The notes under the pieces are model-generated. The model was not told the origin of the DNA. It saw only the letters and a list, made by a program, of their open reading frames with translations, and made no database searches. Source: Physcomitrium patens (Eukaryota > Streptophyta > Bryopsida > Funariales > Funariaceae). Taken from it: DNA of 64,000 nucleotides. This document shows positions 50,823 to 62,711 of the stretch, piece by piece. The DNA lies in the NCBI RefSeq assembly GCF_000002425.4, contig NC_037260.1, positions 10,589,414 through 10,653,413 on the forward strand, given 5' to 3'. The stretch's first letter is position 1. Each line of letters opens with the position of its first letter. The position numbers and the translations under genes were made by a program.

Positions 50823-51802
50823 TGTGAGCACAATTAATAGCTCTAATGATTATTTATAATCACTTTTGTAATTTTTAATATATTTTTAGTAATTTAAATA
50901 CTATTATGATTAACTTATGGATCTAAATTGGTTTTTTTAGTTAATTATGATTTAATTTATAGATTTAGGTTATTAATTAAGTAGATACTTTTAACTATTA
51001 GATTGAGTGATTGTTAAAAATTCTAAAATAGTAAATTTAGAAGGTATATAATTTTTCTTTCTTGATTAGGTTGAATTCTTCTTTTAGTATTAAAATTAGG
51101 ATTTTAATAAAATTTTCTTTCTAAATCCTAGAAATTACATCTTGAATTAATCCACAATCTTAGTTTTCAATTCTAATGCTAATTCCTAATTTGATGATGA
51201 TTAGAAAATCCCTTAAGTCTACTTTTTCTATCTTCTTATTTAATTTTTAAGATTTTTAAGGTTAAATTTTATACCACAATTTAAATGGATTAAAAATATA
51301 AATTTTAATTTTTAAAATAATGATGATTTCTAGAAAATAGAAGTGATCTAATTTTTATGGTAGAATTTCCTTTCATAATGATTTTTATCACTATTTGGAG
51401 TTGAAGAATAGAGAAAAAAAAAATAAATAAAAAAACCAAAAGTATATTAATTCAAGGCCAAATTAAAATTAAGGATTGTGATTTGTCAAGAGTTTGTACT
51501 TAAGGAAGTTCAAATTAAAGAATCGTGATCATAAAGGCTTTGATGATAAGAATCCTTGTTGATCTCTTAATTAAGATAATTAAAATTAAAATTCTAATTC
51601 AAATTTATAACTAGATTAGCAAATTAATTAATTTTAATGATTTAAACTTTGATTTGGATTTAGAAATAAACAATCTTAGGATTCAAATATATTTTGGACA
51701 CATTTGTGGTGTTAGTTTTATCAAAAAGGCATTAGTTTTTGAGATATAGGCATTTTTAGACTTGAAATCGAGATTAGGCTTAGGATCTTTGTAGATCCTT
51801 GA
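50823..51802 (+). mobile_element. LTR-like unit C, left part
   Basis: Starts TGTGAG. The right part (58393-60171) ends CTCGCA, so ends are imperfectly complementary. Flanked by AGATA/AGATG. No coding sequence. With the right part the unit is about 2.76 kb, which suggests a solo LTR of a large element. No second copy in the window confirms it. Confidence 0.5.
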
Positions 51803-52323
51803 TGTCAAGGATATGAATCTCAAAGAAAGAGAATCCTCAATACACTCTTCTATCACTGAAGAGAACTAGAAAGTCTCTCAAAAGGTGATGTAATATTAAC
51901 TAGAATGGCTATTGCCAAAAACAAGAAAACTAGAAAGTCTTGAAACAAGGCTAAGATTAAAAAGGCATTGACAAGAGTGAAGAAGACTTCACTCTTGCCT
52001 CTATATATACTATCTAACTAAGAGCTATGTGGTGATGTCCTATAGGACATCCAACATGTGTTGACTTTGCTAGCCATATGTCTTATCTTGCAAGGCAAGT
52101 TATCTATGTATGTGCCATGTAGTTGGCTTGTTCCACAAGCTACCAATACATGATTAGCTTTATGGCCAAGTTTGTAATCTACAAACAAATCTTAAGTCAA
52201 AACCGTATCTATAAAGTTTCTCAAAAGCTTCTTTAGAAGACTTTATGAAATTATTCTATATTTACATACTTCTACTCAATCATATAAGTAACTATTGAGG
52301 TAAATATATATATGTCTATGACA
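51803..52323 (-). mobile_element. 3' LTR of gypsy element G (minus strand)
   Basis: Same LTR family as element B. The plus-strand left edge is TGTCAAGG, preceded by the target duplication CTTGA (51798-51802). A polypurine tract AGAAGAGGGGATAA (minus sense) lies just outside it at 52337-52324. Confidence 0.8.
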
Positions 52324-52361
52324 TTATCCCCTCTTCTAGGGATGAGTTCCACGAGGAGCGG
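52324..52361 (-). pseudogene. Polypurine tract and 3' internal end of element G
   Basis: Minus-sense purine-rich tract ending next to the LTR start TGTCATAGAC. The internal sequence then stops abruptly at an LTR of another family, so the integrase part of element G is missing. Confidence 0.65.
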
Positions 52362-52362
52362 T

Positions 52363-52380
52363 GTCGTATTGTAATACGAC
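52363..52380. other. Perfect 18-bp palindrome at the LTR tip
   Basis: GTCGTATT-GT-AATACGAC lies immediately inside the LTR start. The LTR's 3' end carries the same arm sequence (GTATTACGAC), so the two ends together form an extended inverted repeat. Confidence 0.75.
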
Positions 52381-53401
52381 TATATATTAAAAGATGATAA
52401 CATGGATCTTATTATAGAAGAGCAAAGTTAAAAGAAAAAGTAGAAAAATATAGATAAAAGATAGGAAGGTAGTAAAACTTTTAGTAGCAATGCTGCCTTT
52501 TTAGAAAGGTGACTTCTACTTAATTTGTAGGACCATAAATAAGGTAAAATAAGATAGATTGGAAAAATAAATAATATAGAAATATTTAGAAAGAAGTTGA
52601 GAGTAAATTCCAGTAAAAATTACTTAGAAAAACTAGATATTAATACCCGGAGAGGGCCGGTTATGAACCATGGTCGAAATCAGACCCTGAGGTACAAAAC
52701 CAAGTCTCGACAACGACTTTAGGGTTCTTTGGCAGATCGAAGAGTGGGATTTGATAGAAGATTGGATAAGGTTTCTATAGGCATTGATTTTGGGTGATTT
52801 GAAGTTGTTATGACTTTGTAAGAGCTTTACAAAGTCAAGGTTTGTTTCAGATGACTTGGATTTTATGAAATAAAATAGGGTTTACATTTTGGGTGATTTC
52901 GAGAGTTTTGTAGTAGATCTATGGGTGAAATTTTGTGGGTTTATGGTCATAGTTGTATTCAATATGTGTTGTGAATTTGAGCTCGATCTAACGGTTGAAT
53001 TGAGGAATATTGAGGTTTAAGTGGGTCAAGGTCTCAGAAAGCAGAATTTTAGGTCTAGTGAGAGTTTTTAAGATTTCTTGCAATCTACCACATGGATTGG
53101 AGTGAAACTTGCGTGAGAGGATATTAGACTTATTTTCCTATGTGCATGAGAATTTTGAGATCAATCGAATAGTGCGAAGGAGAGATATCGGCTCTAAAAG
53201 ATTAGCATCAAGATTGGAGAAGGAGGCTGGCCAATAACCGAGCACATTTTTGAAGTTATCATCAATTTAGTAACTCCGATTCTTTTTAATTCTTTTGTGC
53301 TTGTTTTTAATTTAATTTTTAAGAAGTATGAAAAATTTGAATTAAGATCAATGGTTTATTCATTAGTTATTGAGGTTTAAATCAGTTATAGGAATTACTA
53401 A

Positions 53402-54060
53402 GGTTTGATTTAGGGTTTAGGATTTGGATTAGGGTTTGATTTAGGATTTAGGTTTTGGTTAGGGTTTGGTTAGGATTTGATTTAGGATTTGGTTGGAGTT
53501 TGGTTTAAGGTTAGTTTAGGATTTGATTTAGGATTTGGTTTAGAATTTGGTTAGGATTTTATTTAGGGTTTGGATTAGAGTTTGGTTTAGGATTTAGGAT
53601 TTGGATTAGGATTTGGTTAGGATTTGATTTAAGGTTAGGATTTGGTTTAAGCTTTAGGATTTGGATTAGGATTTGGTTTAGGATTTGGTTAGGGTTTGAT
53701 TTAGGATTTGGTTAGGGTTTGATTTAGGATTTAAAATTTGAATTAGGATTTGATTTAGGATTTAGGATTTGGATTAGGATTTGGTTTAGGATTTGGTTAG
53801 GATTTTATTTAGGGTTTGGATTAGGATTTGATTTAGGGTTTAGGATTTGGATTAGAATTTGGTTAGGATTTGATTTAGAATTTGGTTAGGATTTGATTAG
53901 AATTTGGTTTAAGGTTTAGGATTTGGATTAGAATTTGGTTAGGATTTGATTTAGAATTTGGTTAGGATTTGATTAGAATTTGGTTTAAGGTTTGTTTAGG
54001 GTTTGATTTAGGGTTTAAGATTTTATTAGGATTTAAGATTTAATTAGGTTTGGCCTAAAG
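53402..54060 (+). repeat. Telomere-like minisatellite, about 660 bp
   Basis: Degenerate tandem units alternating TTTGGTTAGGA, TTTGATTTAGGA and TTTAGGGTTTAGGA. They resemble the plant telomere repeat TTTAGGG stretched to about 11-13 bases. Present inside the LTR, and in reverse at 37618-37870. Confidence 0.85.
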
Positions 54061-54350
54061 TTTGAATGAAGTTCAATAGGATTTTAACTAGAATTAAATT
54101 AAGATTGAATTGAGATGTATTTGAGTGATATTTGTGATCTTTCTAATATTTCTTTAAGAATTCTTATTATTTGTTTGAAATTTCTTGAGATTTTTTTGAA
54201 TTTGATTAAGCTTGTTTAGCATTATTATGGTCTTATTAGAGCATTGTTAGTATTCTATTAGAATTAGCACTTTGTTATTGCAATTTCCATTCTTCTTTCT
54301 ATAGCTAGGTGCCCAGAGCATTCTCAAGCAAGACCTCACGTATTACGACA

Positions 54351-54605
54351 ATGGTCTTCATATGTTGAGGAAGTCCAAGATGTGGCAAATTGTATTTGCT
54401 AAATATTCCAATCTTTTCTTTCTTTGAAGATGGTTGATAGGTCCTCTCAACCATCTATAGTTTTCCATATTAGGGTGAGAAGACCACTGATAAGAGCATT
54501 GTTAGTATTCTATTAGAATTAGGATTTTGTTATTGCAATTTCCATTCTTTTTTCTACAACCAAGTGCCCGGAGCATTCTCAAGCAAGACTTCACGTATTA
54601 TAACA
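54351..54605 (+). mobile_element. Residual internal fragment and partial second LTR of the same element
   Basis: 54351-54490 follows the LTR end directly (ATGGTCTTC...GAAGACCAC). 54491-54605 repeats the last about 115 bases of the LTR (ATTGTTAGTATTCTATTAG ... CGTATTATAACA). So an element has been reduced to LTR, 140 bp of internal sequence and an LTR tail. Confidence 0.65.
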
Positions 54606-57600
54606 ACATTTAGAAAGAACATTTGATAGATCTTGTTATTTTTTAGGTCGATTAGTGATCTTGAAATTAAATCTAGATAAAGACATGCTCCAATGAGCTT
54701 GACAATGATTTAAGACATGTGCTGACATGAAATACTTGAGGTTCTTATGGTCTGTATACATGGTAACTAGACTTGAAGAACCTTTTAGATAATGATGCCA
54801 TTCTTGTAATGAATCCATGATTGCAAGGAGGTCTTTGTCATGGATCTCATAATTAATCTCGACTGCTGAAAATTTCCTCAAATGAAAAGCTATTGGGTGG
54901 AGTTTGTCATCTGTTCCCATTTGTGACAACACAACACCTATAGCAAAATCTGACACATCTATTTCCATAAAAAAATACCTTAGAGAAGTCAACGTAATAT
55001 AAGATCGATGCAAAAATAAATTCCTTCTTTAAAGCATCAAATGATGCTTCTACTTCTTTATTCCACTCAAGTTTGTCTTTACAAGTCAAACATGTAAGTA
55101 GAGCTACAACTTGAGAAAAATTCTTGATAAAGATTCACTAGTAATTAGCAAAGCTCAAAAAGTAATGGTTTATCTCATATTATTTTTAGAATCTTTCAAT
55201 CTATGATAGTTTTAACCTTCTTAAGATCCATCATAAGGCCTTCGTTGGAATGATGTACGCTAAAAAGTCAACTTGAGTAGTGTGAAATATATTTTTTTCT
55301 AATTTGGCATATAATCTTGCATATCTAAGTTTCTATAACATGTGATGAAGATGAAGCTCATATTCTTTTGTATTCTTAGAATAGATTAGAATGTCATCTA
55401 AATAGTAAACAATAAAATCATTTAAAAACTCACAAAAAACATCATTCATAAGATGTTGAAAAGAGGCAGGTGCATTCGTGAGACCAAAAGGCATGACATT
55501 ATATTCAAAATGTCCATACCTAGTTCAAAAAGTTATCTTCCATTTATCTCCTTCTTTGATATGAACTAAGTTGTATGCTCCTCATAGATCTATTTTGGTA
55601 TAGAACTTTGCTTGATTGATTTGGTCAAGAAGGCCTGAAATCAAAAGAAAAGGATACTTATTTTTAATGGTGATCTTCTTGAGTCCTCGATAATCCATAC
55701 ACATTCGTAGAGATTCATCTTTCTTCTTTACAAATAAGATAGGAGCCCCGGTTGGAGATTTAGAATGGCATATGAAGTTCTTTGCAAAATTCTCATCAAT
55801 GTACTCCTTTAATGCAGCCAACTCATTCTGCGATAAGCTATAGATTGGTCCGATTGGTAGTTGAGCTCCTTCTTGTAGATCAATTGAACAATCATAAGGT
55901 TGATGCTTGGAGAGAATATTTGTATTCTTCTTTTCAAAAGCATCTTAGAATTCTTGATATTGCTCAAGAATACCACTCGACATTATTTCACCATTAGAAA
56001 TAAGTATAGCATATATAACAAAAAATGATCCTTCTTTTGTAGCATGCATGAAAGCTTTTGCACCTACTAGTAAAGATTTGGAAGTACTAGACTTACATAC
56101 TTCTACTTTGCTAACGTGATCTTGGATTATACTATTAGGGAAGTTAAAGTTATGAAAAATCCAATCTATTTAAAGGTTATATTTTTCTACTCATAATAAT
56201 CCTAAAATAACCCAATTAGATGGAGATTTTATTACATTAAATATTACTATGTTGTTATGATCTTTAATTATTATATCTAAAGAAGTAGTTTCATGGATAA
56301 TATTTTCAAAACACAATGAATGACCATCTATGACTTCTACATGTACGGATTTAACTTTCTTCATTAAAGGTATTTTTTGATTTTTGACAAAATCTTCGTC
56401 TATAAAACATGCTAAGGCTCTTGAATCTAATAAGGTAAAGAATTTGTGATTATTAGGTCCTAAATATACTTCTATTATAAGACAAGGTGAAAAAATTGAG
56501 AAGAGGCTAGGACTTTTACTAGGTGTTGCACATGATTCCAACTGCATTGTTCATATTATAGCTGGAGAAACTTGTTTTTTGACACATTATCTTCTTTGGT
56601 AATTATGCTCCTCATTTTGTAATTGTGTTGCTTCTTTGGATAATATTGAGCAATGTGCTTAGCTTCTCCACACTATAAACACAACCCCTCTTAGCAATGT
56701 CGAGTCTTTTCTTGCTTCATGAGAGATTTAAAATGTACCATATCAATTTGCATTGGTTCCGGCTTTGACAAATACGTTTCAGAAAACTTAAGAGCTGCCT
56801 CTATTACTTGATTTGTTTCTCTCCAACCAAATCTTTGTTCTTGACACCTTTCAAATAAATGATTGTCGCATGCAATGGCTTGAGTAATAAATTGTTCCAA
56901 AGATTCTACTTTCGGCATTGTCAATAACAAATCTTTGACGCTATCCTTCAATCCATATCGAAATTGGTTGATAAGAACTTTATCGTTCTAGTCCACGTCG
57001 TAAGTAAGATTTTGGAATTCGATAGCATATGTAGTGGCTGATCGTGATCCTTATCGTAAGGATAAAAGCTTAGTCTCTGCTATTTGTTCTCAATCACTTT
57101 CTCCAAATGTGGTCGTAAATACTTCTAGGAATGAATTTAAATCATAAAGGAGTAGTGAATCTTTTTCCATTAAAGGTGTAAACCAAGAGAGAGCACTTTC
57201 TGATAGTAGTACGCCTATAAATCGGACTTAGGTAAATCCATGAGGATATTGGAAAGGATGCAACCTTAAATGGAGCTTAATTTGTTGCAAAAATCCTTGA
57301 AATTTTGTTCTTGTTCTATCAAACTTCTCAAGCATACTAATCCTTATTCCTGTCATATTTGTAGAAGCAAAACTCCCTGGATTTGTTTGTGATGTTGATC
57401 TACTTATTTCTTTCAACTGATTAACTTCTTGCTGCAGACTCTAAACTTCTTCTATAGGCGTAGGCATAGTACTTCTATGATTCACGTTGGAAATATGTGA
57501 GATTTTTACTCTTAGAGTATTGACAAGCTCATGAAGATTTGCTATAATTGCAAATCTATTCTCACTTCCATTGAAAGTAGCATCCATAATCTTTCCTTCC

Positions 57601-57838
57601 ATAGACAACTCAAACGAATTCAAAAGTTAAATTAGAAGAGGATAATCTACAACCTTTAAAAATAAATCCTACAAAGAGGGGTAATCCACTCTCTTTAAAA
57701 AAAATATCAATGTTAGAAAACAAGATTTTTTGTTTAAAGGTGGATAGTCCGCAACCTTCAAAATACAAAAATAGAAGTGGGATAATCCACTCACTTCCAA
57801 AATAAGACAAAAATAATATGTTTGCACTCTTATCAAAC
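54606..57838 (-). pseudogene. Gypsy element G: gag, protease, reverse transcriptase, RNase H (minus strand)
   Basis: Read right to left: repeat-rich leader (57838-57620); gag (starting MNSFELSMEGKIMDATFNG near 57623, further pieces at 57416-57228 and 56951-56691); protease (56547-56191, FFTLLDSRALACFIDEDF, DSG decayed to DSR); reverse transcriptase (55821-55582, [20 protein letters not shown], then [18 protein letters not shown] and [13 protein letters not shown]); RNase H (55089-54636, [34 protein letters not shown]). It breaks off at about 54606, before integrase. Several frames remain open for 60-125 codons, so decay is milder than in element B. Confidence 0.85.
57615..57800 (-). repeat. 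Imperfect tandem repeats in the gypsy leader
   Basis: About four units of roughly 50-55 bases between LTR and gag, each with a GTGGATTATCC-like core and an AACCTTTAAA-like arm. The same arrangement is recognisable in element B at about 40770-40920. Confidence 0.55.
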
Positions 57839-58387
57839 TATCAAAGACATGAATCTCGAAGAAAGAGAATCCTCAATACACTCTTCTATCACTGAAGAGA
57901 ACTAGAAAGTCTCTCAAACGGTGATGTAATATTAACTAGAATGGCTATTGCCAAAAACAAGAAGACTAGAAAGTCTTGAAACAAGACTAAGACTAGAAAG
58001 GCATTAACAAGAGTGAAGAAGACTTCACTCTTGCCTCTATATATACTATCTAACTAAGAACTACGTGGCGATGTCCTATAGGACCTCGAACATGTGTTGA
58101 CTTTGCTAGCCACATGTCTTATCTTGCAAGGCAAGTTATTTATGTATGTGCCACATAGTTGGCTTGTTCCACAAGCTATTACATGGAGATAACTTGTTCC
58201 ACAAGCTACCAATACATGGTTAGCTTTTTGGTCAAGTTTCTAATCTACAAACACATCTAAAGTCAAAACCGCATCTATAAAGCTTCTAAGAAGCTTCTTC
58301 AAAAGACTTTATGAAATTATTCTATATTTACCTACTTCTACTTAATCATATAAATAACTATTGAGATAAATATATATGTCTGTGATA
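57839..58387 (-). mobile_element. 5' LTR of gypsy element G (minus strand)
   Basis: 549 bp, plus-strand edges TATCAAAG and GTCTGTGATA. The target duplication CTTAA (58388-58392) pairs with CTTGA at 51798-51802. Highly similar to 51803-52323, apart from an inserted repeat of about 30 bases near 58165-58195. Confidence 0.85.
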
Positions 58388-58392
58388 CTTAA

Positions 58393-60171
58393 TCATGATT
58401 AGGGATTTTTGATCTAGATGGAGGAGATGTGTCCACTACTTTTGGACCTCCTTCCACTTAGTTAAGAGGGCTTGGGTGATCGAGCTCTCTTTTTCTCTCT
58501 ATTTTTTTTTTCTTATGTCAAAGCCATTGCAAAATATTTTCCTATTGTGTGTGAATGTAAATCTTATCTCTTAACCTTATATTACATCGGTTTATTTTTG
58601 CTTAATCTATTTTTTTTTTTTTTCTTCTCTTAAAATTTTAAAGCCACATTCTACTCACTTTTAGCTTTGCAATGGCATAAGGCACATTTATTTTGGAGTT
58701 GTAACAGATTTTTGGAAATTTTTAAAGTAATAGGGGTCTATTGCCCTTGGCAACATAAAAGCATTGATTTCAAAAACCCATAACTCGGTGATTCTTATTT
58801 CAAATTTGATATAAATTACTAGAATGAATGTACTTTAAAGTCTAATTTATTAAAAAGTTTGAATTACTAACTTTCAAACTATAAAAAATTCGTAATGAAC
58901 TATTAAGTGAGAAGGGATTTGCTACCTTGGTAGTTAGAATAATTATCTTTGAAAAATTATATCTTAGTATTTTCTTACGTCTTTATGCTAAATTTCATTG
59001 AAAAAGAAGCACTATAAAGTATAATTCTAGAAAAAAACAAAGTTGTGAACTTTAAATCATTAACGAGTTTCTAGTAAATTTTTAAGTAAAAAGAGGTTTG
59101 CTGCTTAGGCAGCTCAAGTTCCTATATTTTAAAAATTCATATCTCAACCGTTAAGTATTGGATCACTATAAAATTTAGAAGATAGAAACTATCTTAAGTC
59201 AAGTTTAACCACAAAAATTTTCAAGTACATAAGAGTTGTGGAAGAATCTTGGAGAAGTTTTGAATAACAAGGGATCTGTTGCCTCAACTCGACATACTCT
59301 AAGTAAATTTTCCTTTCCTAATCACCCTCTGATCACATTGTTTAGCACCTAAATTGCTATATTATCACTCATTTCTCTTATTATCATTAATTAATATTAT
59401 TTAATAATTTTAAAGAACTTTTTACTTCACTCTTGAAATCAATCTTAAATTCTTATCTTTCCATCTATTTTTACCTTTTAAAGATAAAATAAAAAAAAAA
59501 TCTGATCTTTTAATTTTTTTCCTTGTTCTTTTTAATCTTAACCTTTAAAATTTTATTTTTAATCTTCAACTTTTACTTCTATTACTTTTAAACTTTTCAC
59601 TTAACTTTTAGTTATTAATTCTAACTTTATTTTTTTTTTGATTTTTTAATTTTTAATTTTTAATTTCTTAATCTTCCAACTTTCATCTTTTATCTTAAAA
59701 ATATTGACTTCATGTTAGTGCTGAACTTAAATATTTAAGGCTATTTACTTCAGGATTTTCAATTTTGGATGAAATTTGGTCATCCAAATTTCATCCATAG
59801 ATAACTTCCTATATATATCTCTGATTGATATAATTAATATCCTTTGGGAAAGCCCTAGATTAGTACTTTAGAATGGTATTAATTTTTTTTCCTCTCTTTC
59901 TATTATAATAATTTTTAATTTTTAAAATTTAAATTTGATGGGATAAATCTTCGAAGGTTCTTAACTAAATGAATTGTAAATGCTAAAAATTAAATCATAA
60001 AAATGTGTAACTAACTTATTTGTGTTATTGGATTAATTTTGATTATTATGTCTTTTTGTTTTTTCTATCTTATATATGATTTGTATCTCTACATCAATTA
60101 ATATTGAGCTCTAATTTAAGTTATAATCTAATTAAATCAAATTTAAGTGAGGAGAGAAAAAACCACTCGCA
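58393..60171 (+). mobile_element. LTR-like unit C, right part
   Basis: Continues the unit interrupted at 51802. AT-rich with pyrimidine-rich tracts near 58490-58520 and 58605-58630, and no coding sequence. Ends CTCGCA at 60171, followed by AGATG. Confidence 0.5.
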
Positions 60172-62066
60172 AGATGCATCTTTTGATCTACAAATAATGA
60201 TTCTCTTAAAGCTAGATCATTTTTGCCTTTGAACAATAAAATCAACATTGATTATTGATTCAACCTTTGTCAAGTAAATTCAATCAAATATGTCCTCTAA
60301 TCTTCTTGTCCATGATATGAAGAATAATTCTTCTAAGTCTCATGATATTTTGGAGTTTGAGTTCAAGAAAAAGTTACTCTATTTTGAGAGATGATTATAC
60401 ATTCTATAAGATAGGGCTCAATTGTGTGTTCTTTAAACTCGTCATGACTTTTTAACAATCAAAATTTTTCATACAACAAGACTTTGGAGCTAATATCAAG
60501 AAATTTTTGGTGGCCTCAAATGTAAAAAGCAGTCAAAGACTTTGTACAATCATATGATATTTGTTCAAGATTCAAAACTCCTTGCCATCAATCTTATAGA
60601 CTTCTTCAGCCATTACCTATTCTAGAACAACCTAATTTTTTGTTTCAATGAATTTTATCATGGATCTTCGAGTCTTAAGTTTATATGATTTTATATTTGT
60701 AATAGTAGATTATTTTACAAAGATGGCATATTTTGTACTATGTACAAAATCTATCACAAATAAAAAAATAGCTAATTTTTTTTAACAACATCTATTGCTA
60801 CTATGAATTACTTAAAGAGATTATATTAGATAATAAGATTCAATTTATATTAAGATTTTAGAAAATAAATTTTAAGATTTTAAAGGTAGATATAAAGCTC
60901 TCTTTGGTTTTTTATCTTCAAACTAATGGACAAATGGAATGAGTGAATTAAATTTTGAAGTAGTACTTGAGGTATACCATCAACTATCATTAAGATAATT
61001 TAACAATTTTTTTACCATTGGCAGAGTTTGTGTACAATAATTTGGTATATTCTTCTACTTAATAAATACCTTTTTTTACCAATTATGGTTATCATCCACG
61101 ACTTGATATTTTTAACTTTTAAAAAGTTAATAATACTGCAACAAAAGATTTGGCAAATTATTTGTTAAAGCTATATGTAACAATAAAAGAGTAATTAAAA
61201 GAAGACCAAGAATAAAAAAAAATATTAATGTAGATCCCTATTGCAAGGAACAATCACAATTCAATATAGGTGATAAGGTATAATTAATTTTTTAGAATAT
61301 TAAGACTACTTGTCTTTGTCACAAGTTAAATTACTATAGACTTGAACCTTTTTCTATTAGTGAATAAGTCAATTTTGTTGCTTCTTGATTAAATCTATTG
61401 GAGTTTATGAAGATCCATCTTATATTTCATATTTCTCTTTTAGAGCCATATAAGATAGTAAATAACTTGAAAAGAAGGCAAATTCCACTTTCTTGTATAG
61501 AAGTGGATAATAATTAAGAATTTGAGGTGGAAGAAGTTCTAGATTCAAGGCAGCTCCAAAATATGTTAAAATATCTTATTTAATAGCGAAGATATGATAT
61601 TATTGAATGCACATGGGAGTTAGCTAAGAATCTTGTAAATATAGTAAAGAGAATTGAAGCTTTTCATTGACAACATCCATCAAAATCAAGATAAAGATCA
61701 GTAAATCTTTTCTATAAAATAAAAAAGATCGAAGGAAGATAACATTCTACCTTCTATCTTTTTTTGTAGCTTTTGTGTATTTGTGATACTAAAGAGATGG
61801 AGAATCAACAACTAGTAGATTCAATCCAAGAACTTTTACTTATTAACTTATCAAACAAGATATTGTAATTGTTACAATCTTCAAGACAACGTAATCAAAA
61901 TGAAGATCCTCAAGAACAAAATGTCCTTCTTCAAATAAATGGTGAGATACAACATATTTGATATCACAACTTTAGAAGAGACTCCTGATATTTGATAATT
62001 TTATTTAAAGATAGGAACAACTCTTGACGATGTTTTAAATATTTTATTTGAACAAAGTTACAAAAG
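60172..62066 (+). pseudogene. Gypsy element B: integrase and chromodomain (broken)
   Basis: Completes element B. The zinc-binding and core integrase region spans about 60390-61120: FGANIKKFLVASNVKSSQ-like, SMNFIMDLRVLSLYDFIFV, VDYFTKMAYFVLCTKS, TNGQME.VN, LPLAEFVYNN. The C-terminal part at about 61230-61680 has IFHISLLEPYK and a chromodomain (EFEVEEVLDSRQ, RYDIIECTWELAKNLVN, EAFH.QHPSKS). This makes element B a chromovirus. Stops interrupt it. Confidence 0.8.
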
Positions 62067-62576
62067 TTTCAAATATAATATATATATGATTAAATAAAAA
62101 TATATAAAAGTAGATAAAAATAGATTAATTTCATAATACCTTCTAGAAGAGCTTCATAGATGCTACTTTGACTTTACATTTATTTGTAGTTGATTGATAG
62201 GTTAAAAACTTGATCAACAAATAAACCACATATTTGTAGCTTGTAGAACAAGCTAACAATATGGCGCACATATAAAAAACTTACCTTGAAAGTTTAGATA
62301 TGTGTCTTGTATAATCAACAAGTTTTTGGAGGTCTTATAAGACATCATCACATAGCTCTTAATTAAGAGTAGATATGGAGGCAAGATTGAAGCCTTCTTC
62401 ACTCTTATCAATGCCTTTCTAGTCTTTAGTCTTGTTTCAAGACTTTCTAGTTTTTTTGTTTTTGAAAATATCCATTTTAATTTAATACTATATCATCTTT
62501 AAGTGACTTTCTAATTCTTTTGAGTGACACAAGAGTGTATTGAGAATTTCTTTCTTTGAGATTCATGTCCTTAATA
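62067..62576 (+). mobile_element. 3' LTR of gypsy element B
   Basis: About 510 bp, edges TTTCAAAT and CCTTAATA. Aligns with 40151-40690, with a short deletion near the left edge. Followed by the target duplication GGTAC (62577-62581). Confidence 0.75.
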
Positions 62577-62711
62577 GGTACTTTCTCAAATGTAAAAATT
62601 CAAATTGGTGATGTTGCAATAGAATAAAAATATTTATACAAGATACAATATCTTATCTTCTTATTTTAAAAAAATTATATATTATAGCAACATGGATGAA
62701 AATAAAGGTAC
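62577..62711 (+). pseudogene. Protease continuation of the outermost LTR element
   Basis: TFSNVKIQIGDVAIE continues in frame from the protease remnant ending at 40150. The following IQD..SYPLIL-like sequence is typical of the C-terminal part of such proteases. It ends with GGTAC at 62707-62711, next to another LTR. Confidence 0.6.

Larger units (their letters stand above)
52362..54350 (+). mobile_element. LTR carrying a telomere-like minisatellite (family of 35034)
   Basis: 1989 bp, starts TGTCGTATTGTAATACGAC and ends CGTATTACGACA. Ends match the LTRs at 35034 and 37319. It is better preserved (higher GC at 52640-53260) than its relatives. An array of TTTAGGATTTGG-type units occupies 53402-54060. 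Confidence 0.7.

Noticed and set aside
53402..54060. Possible true telomere or chromosome end
   Set aside because: Units are degenerate, lie within LTR ends, and retroelement sequence continues on both sides. It is an interstitial, LTR-borne array.
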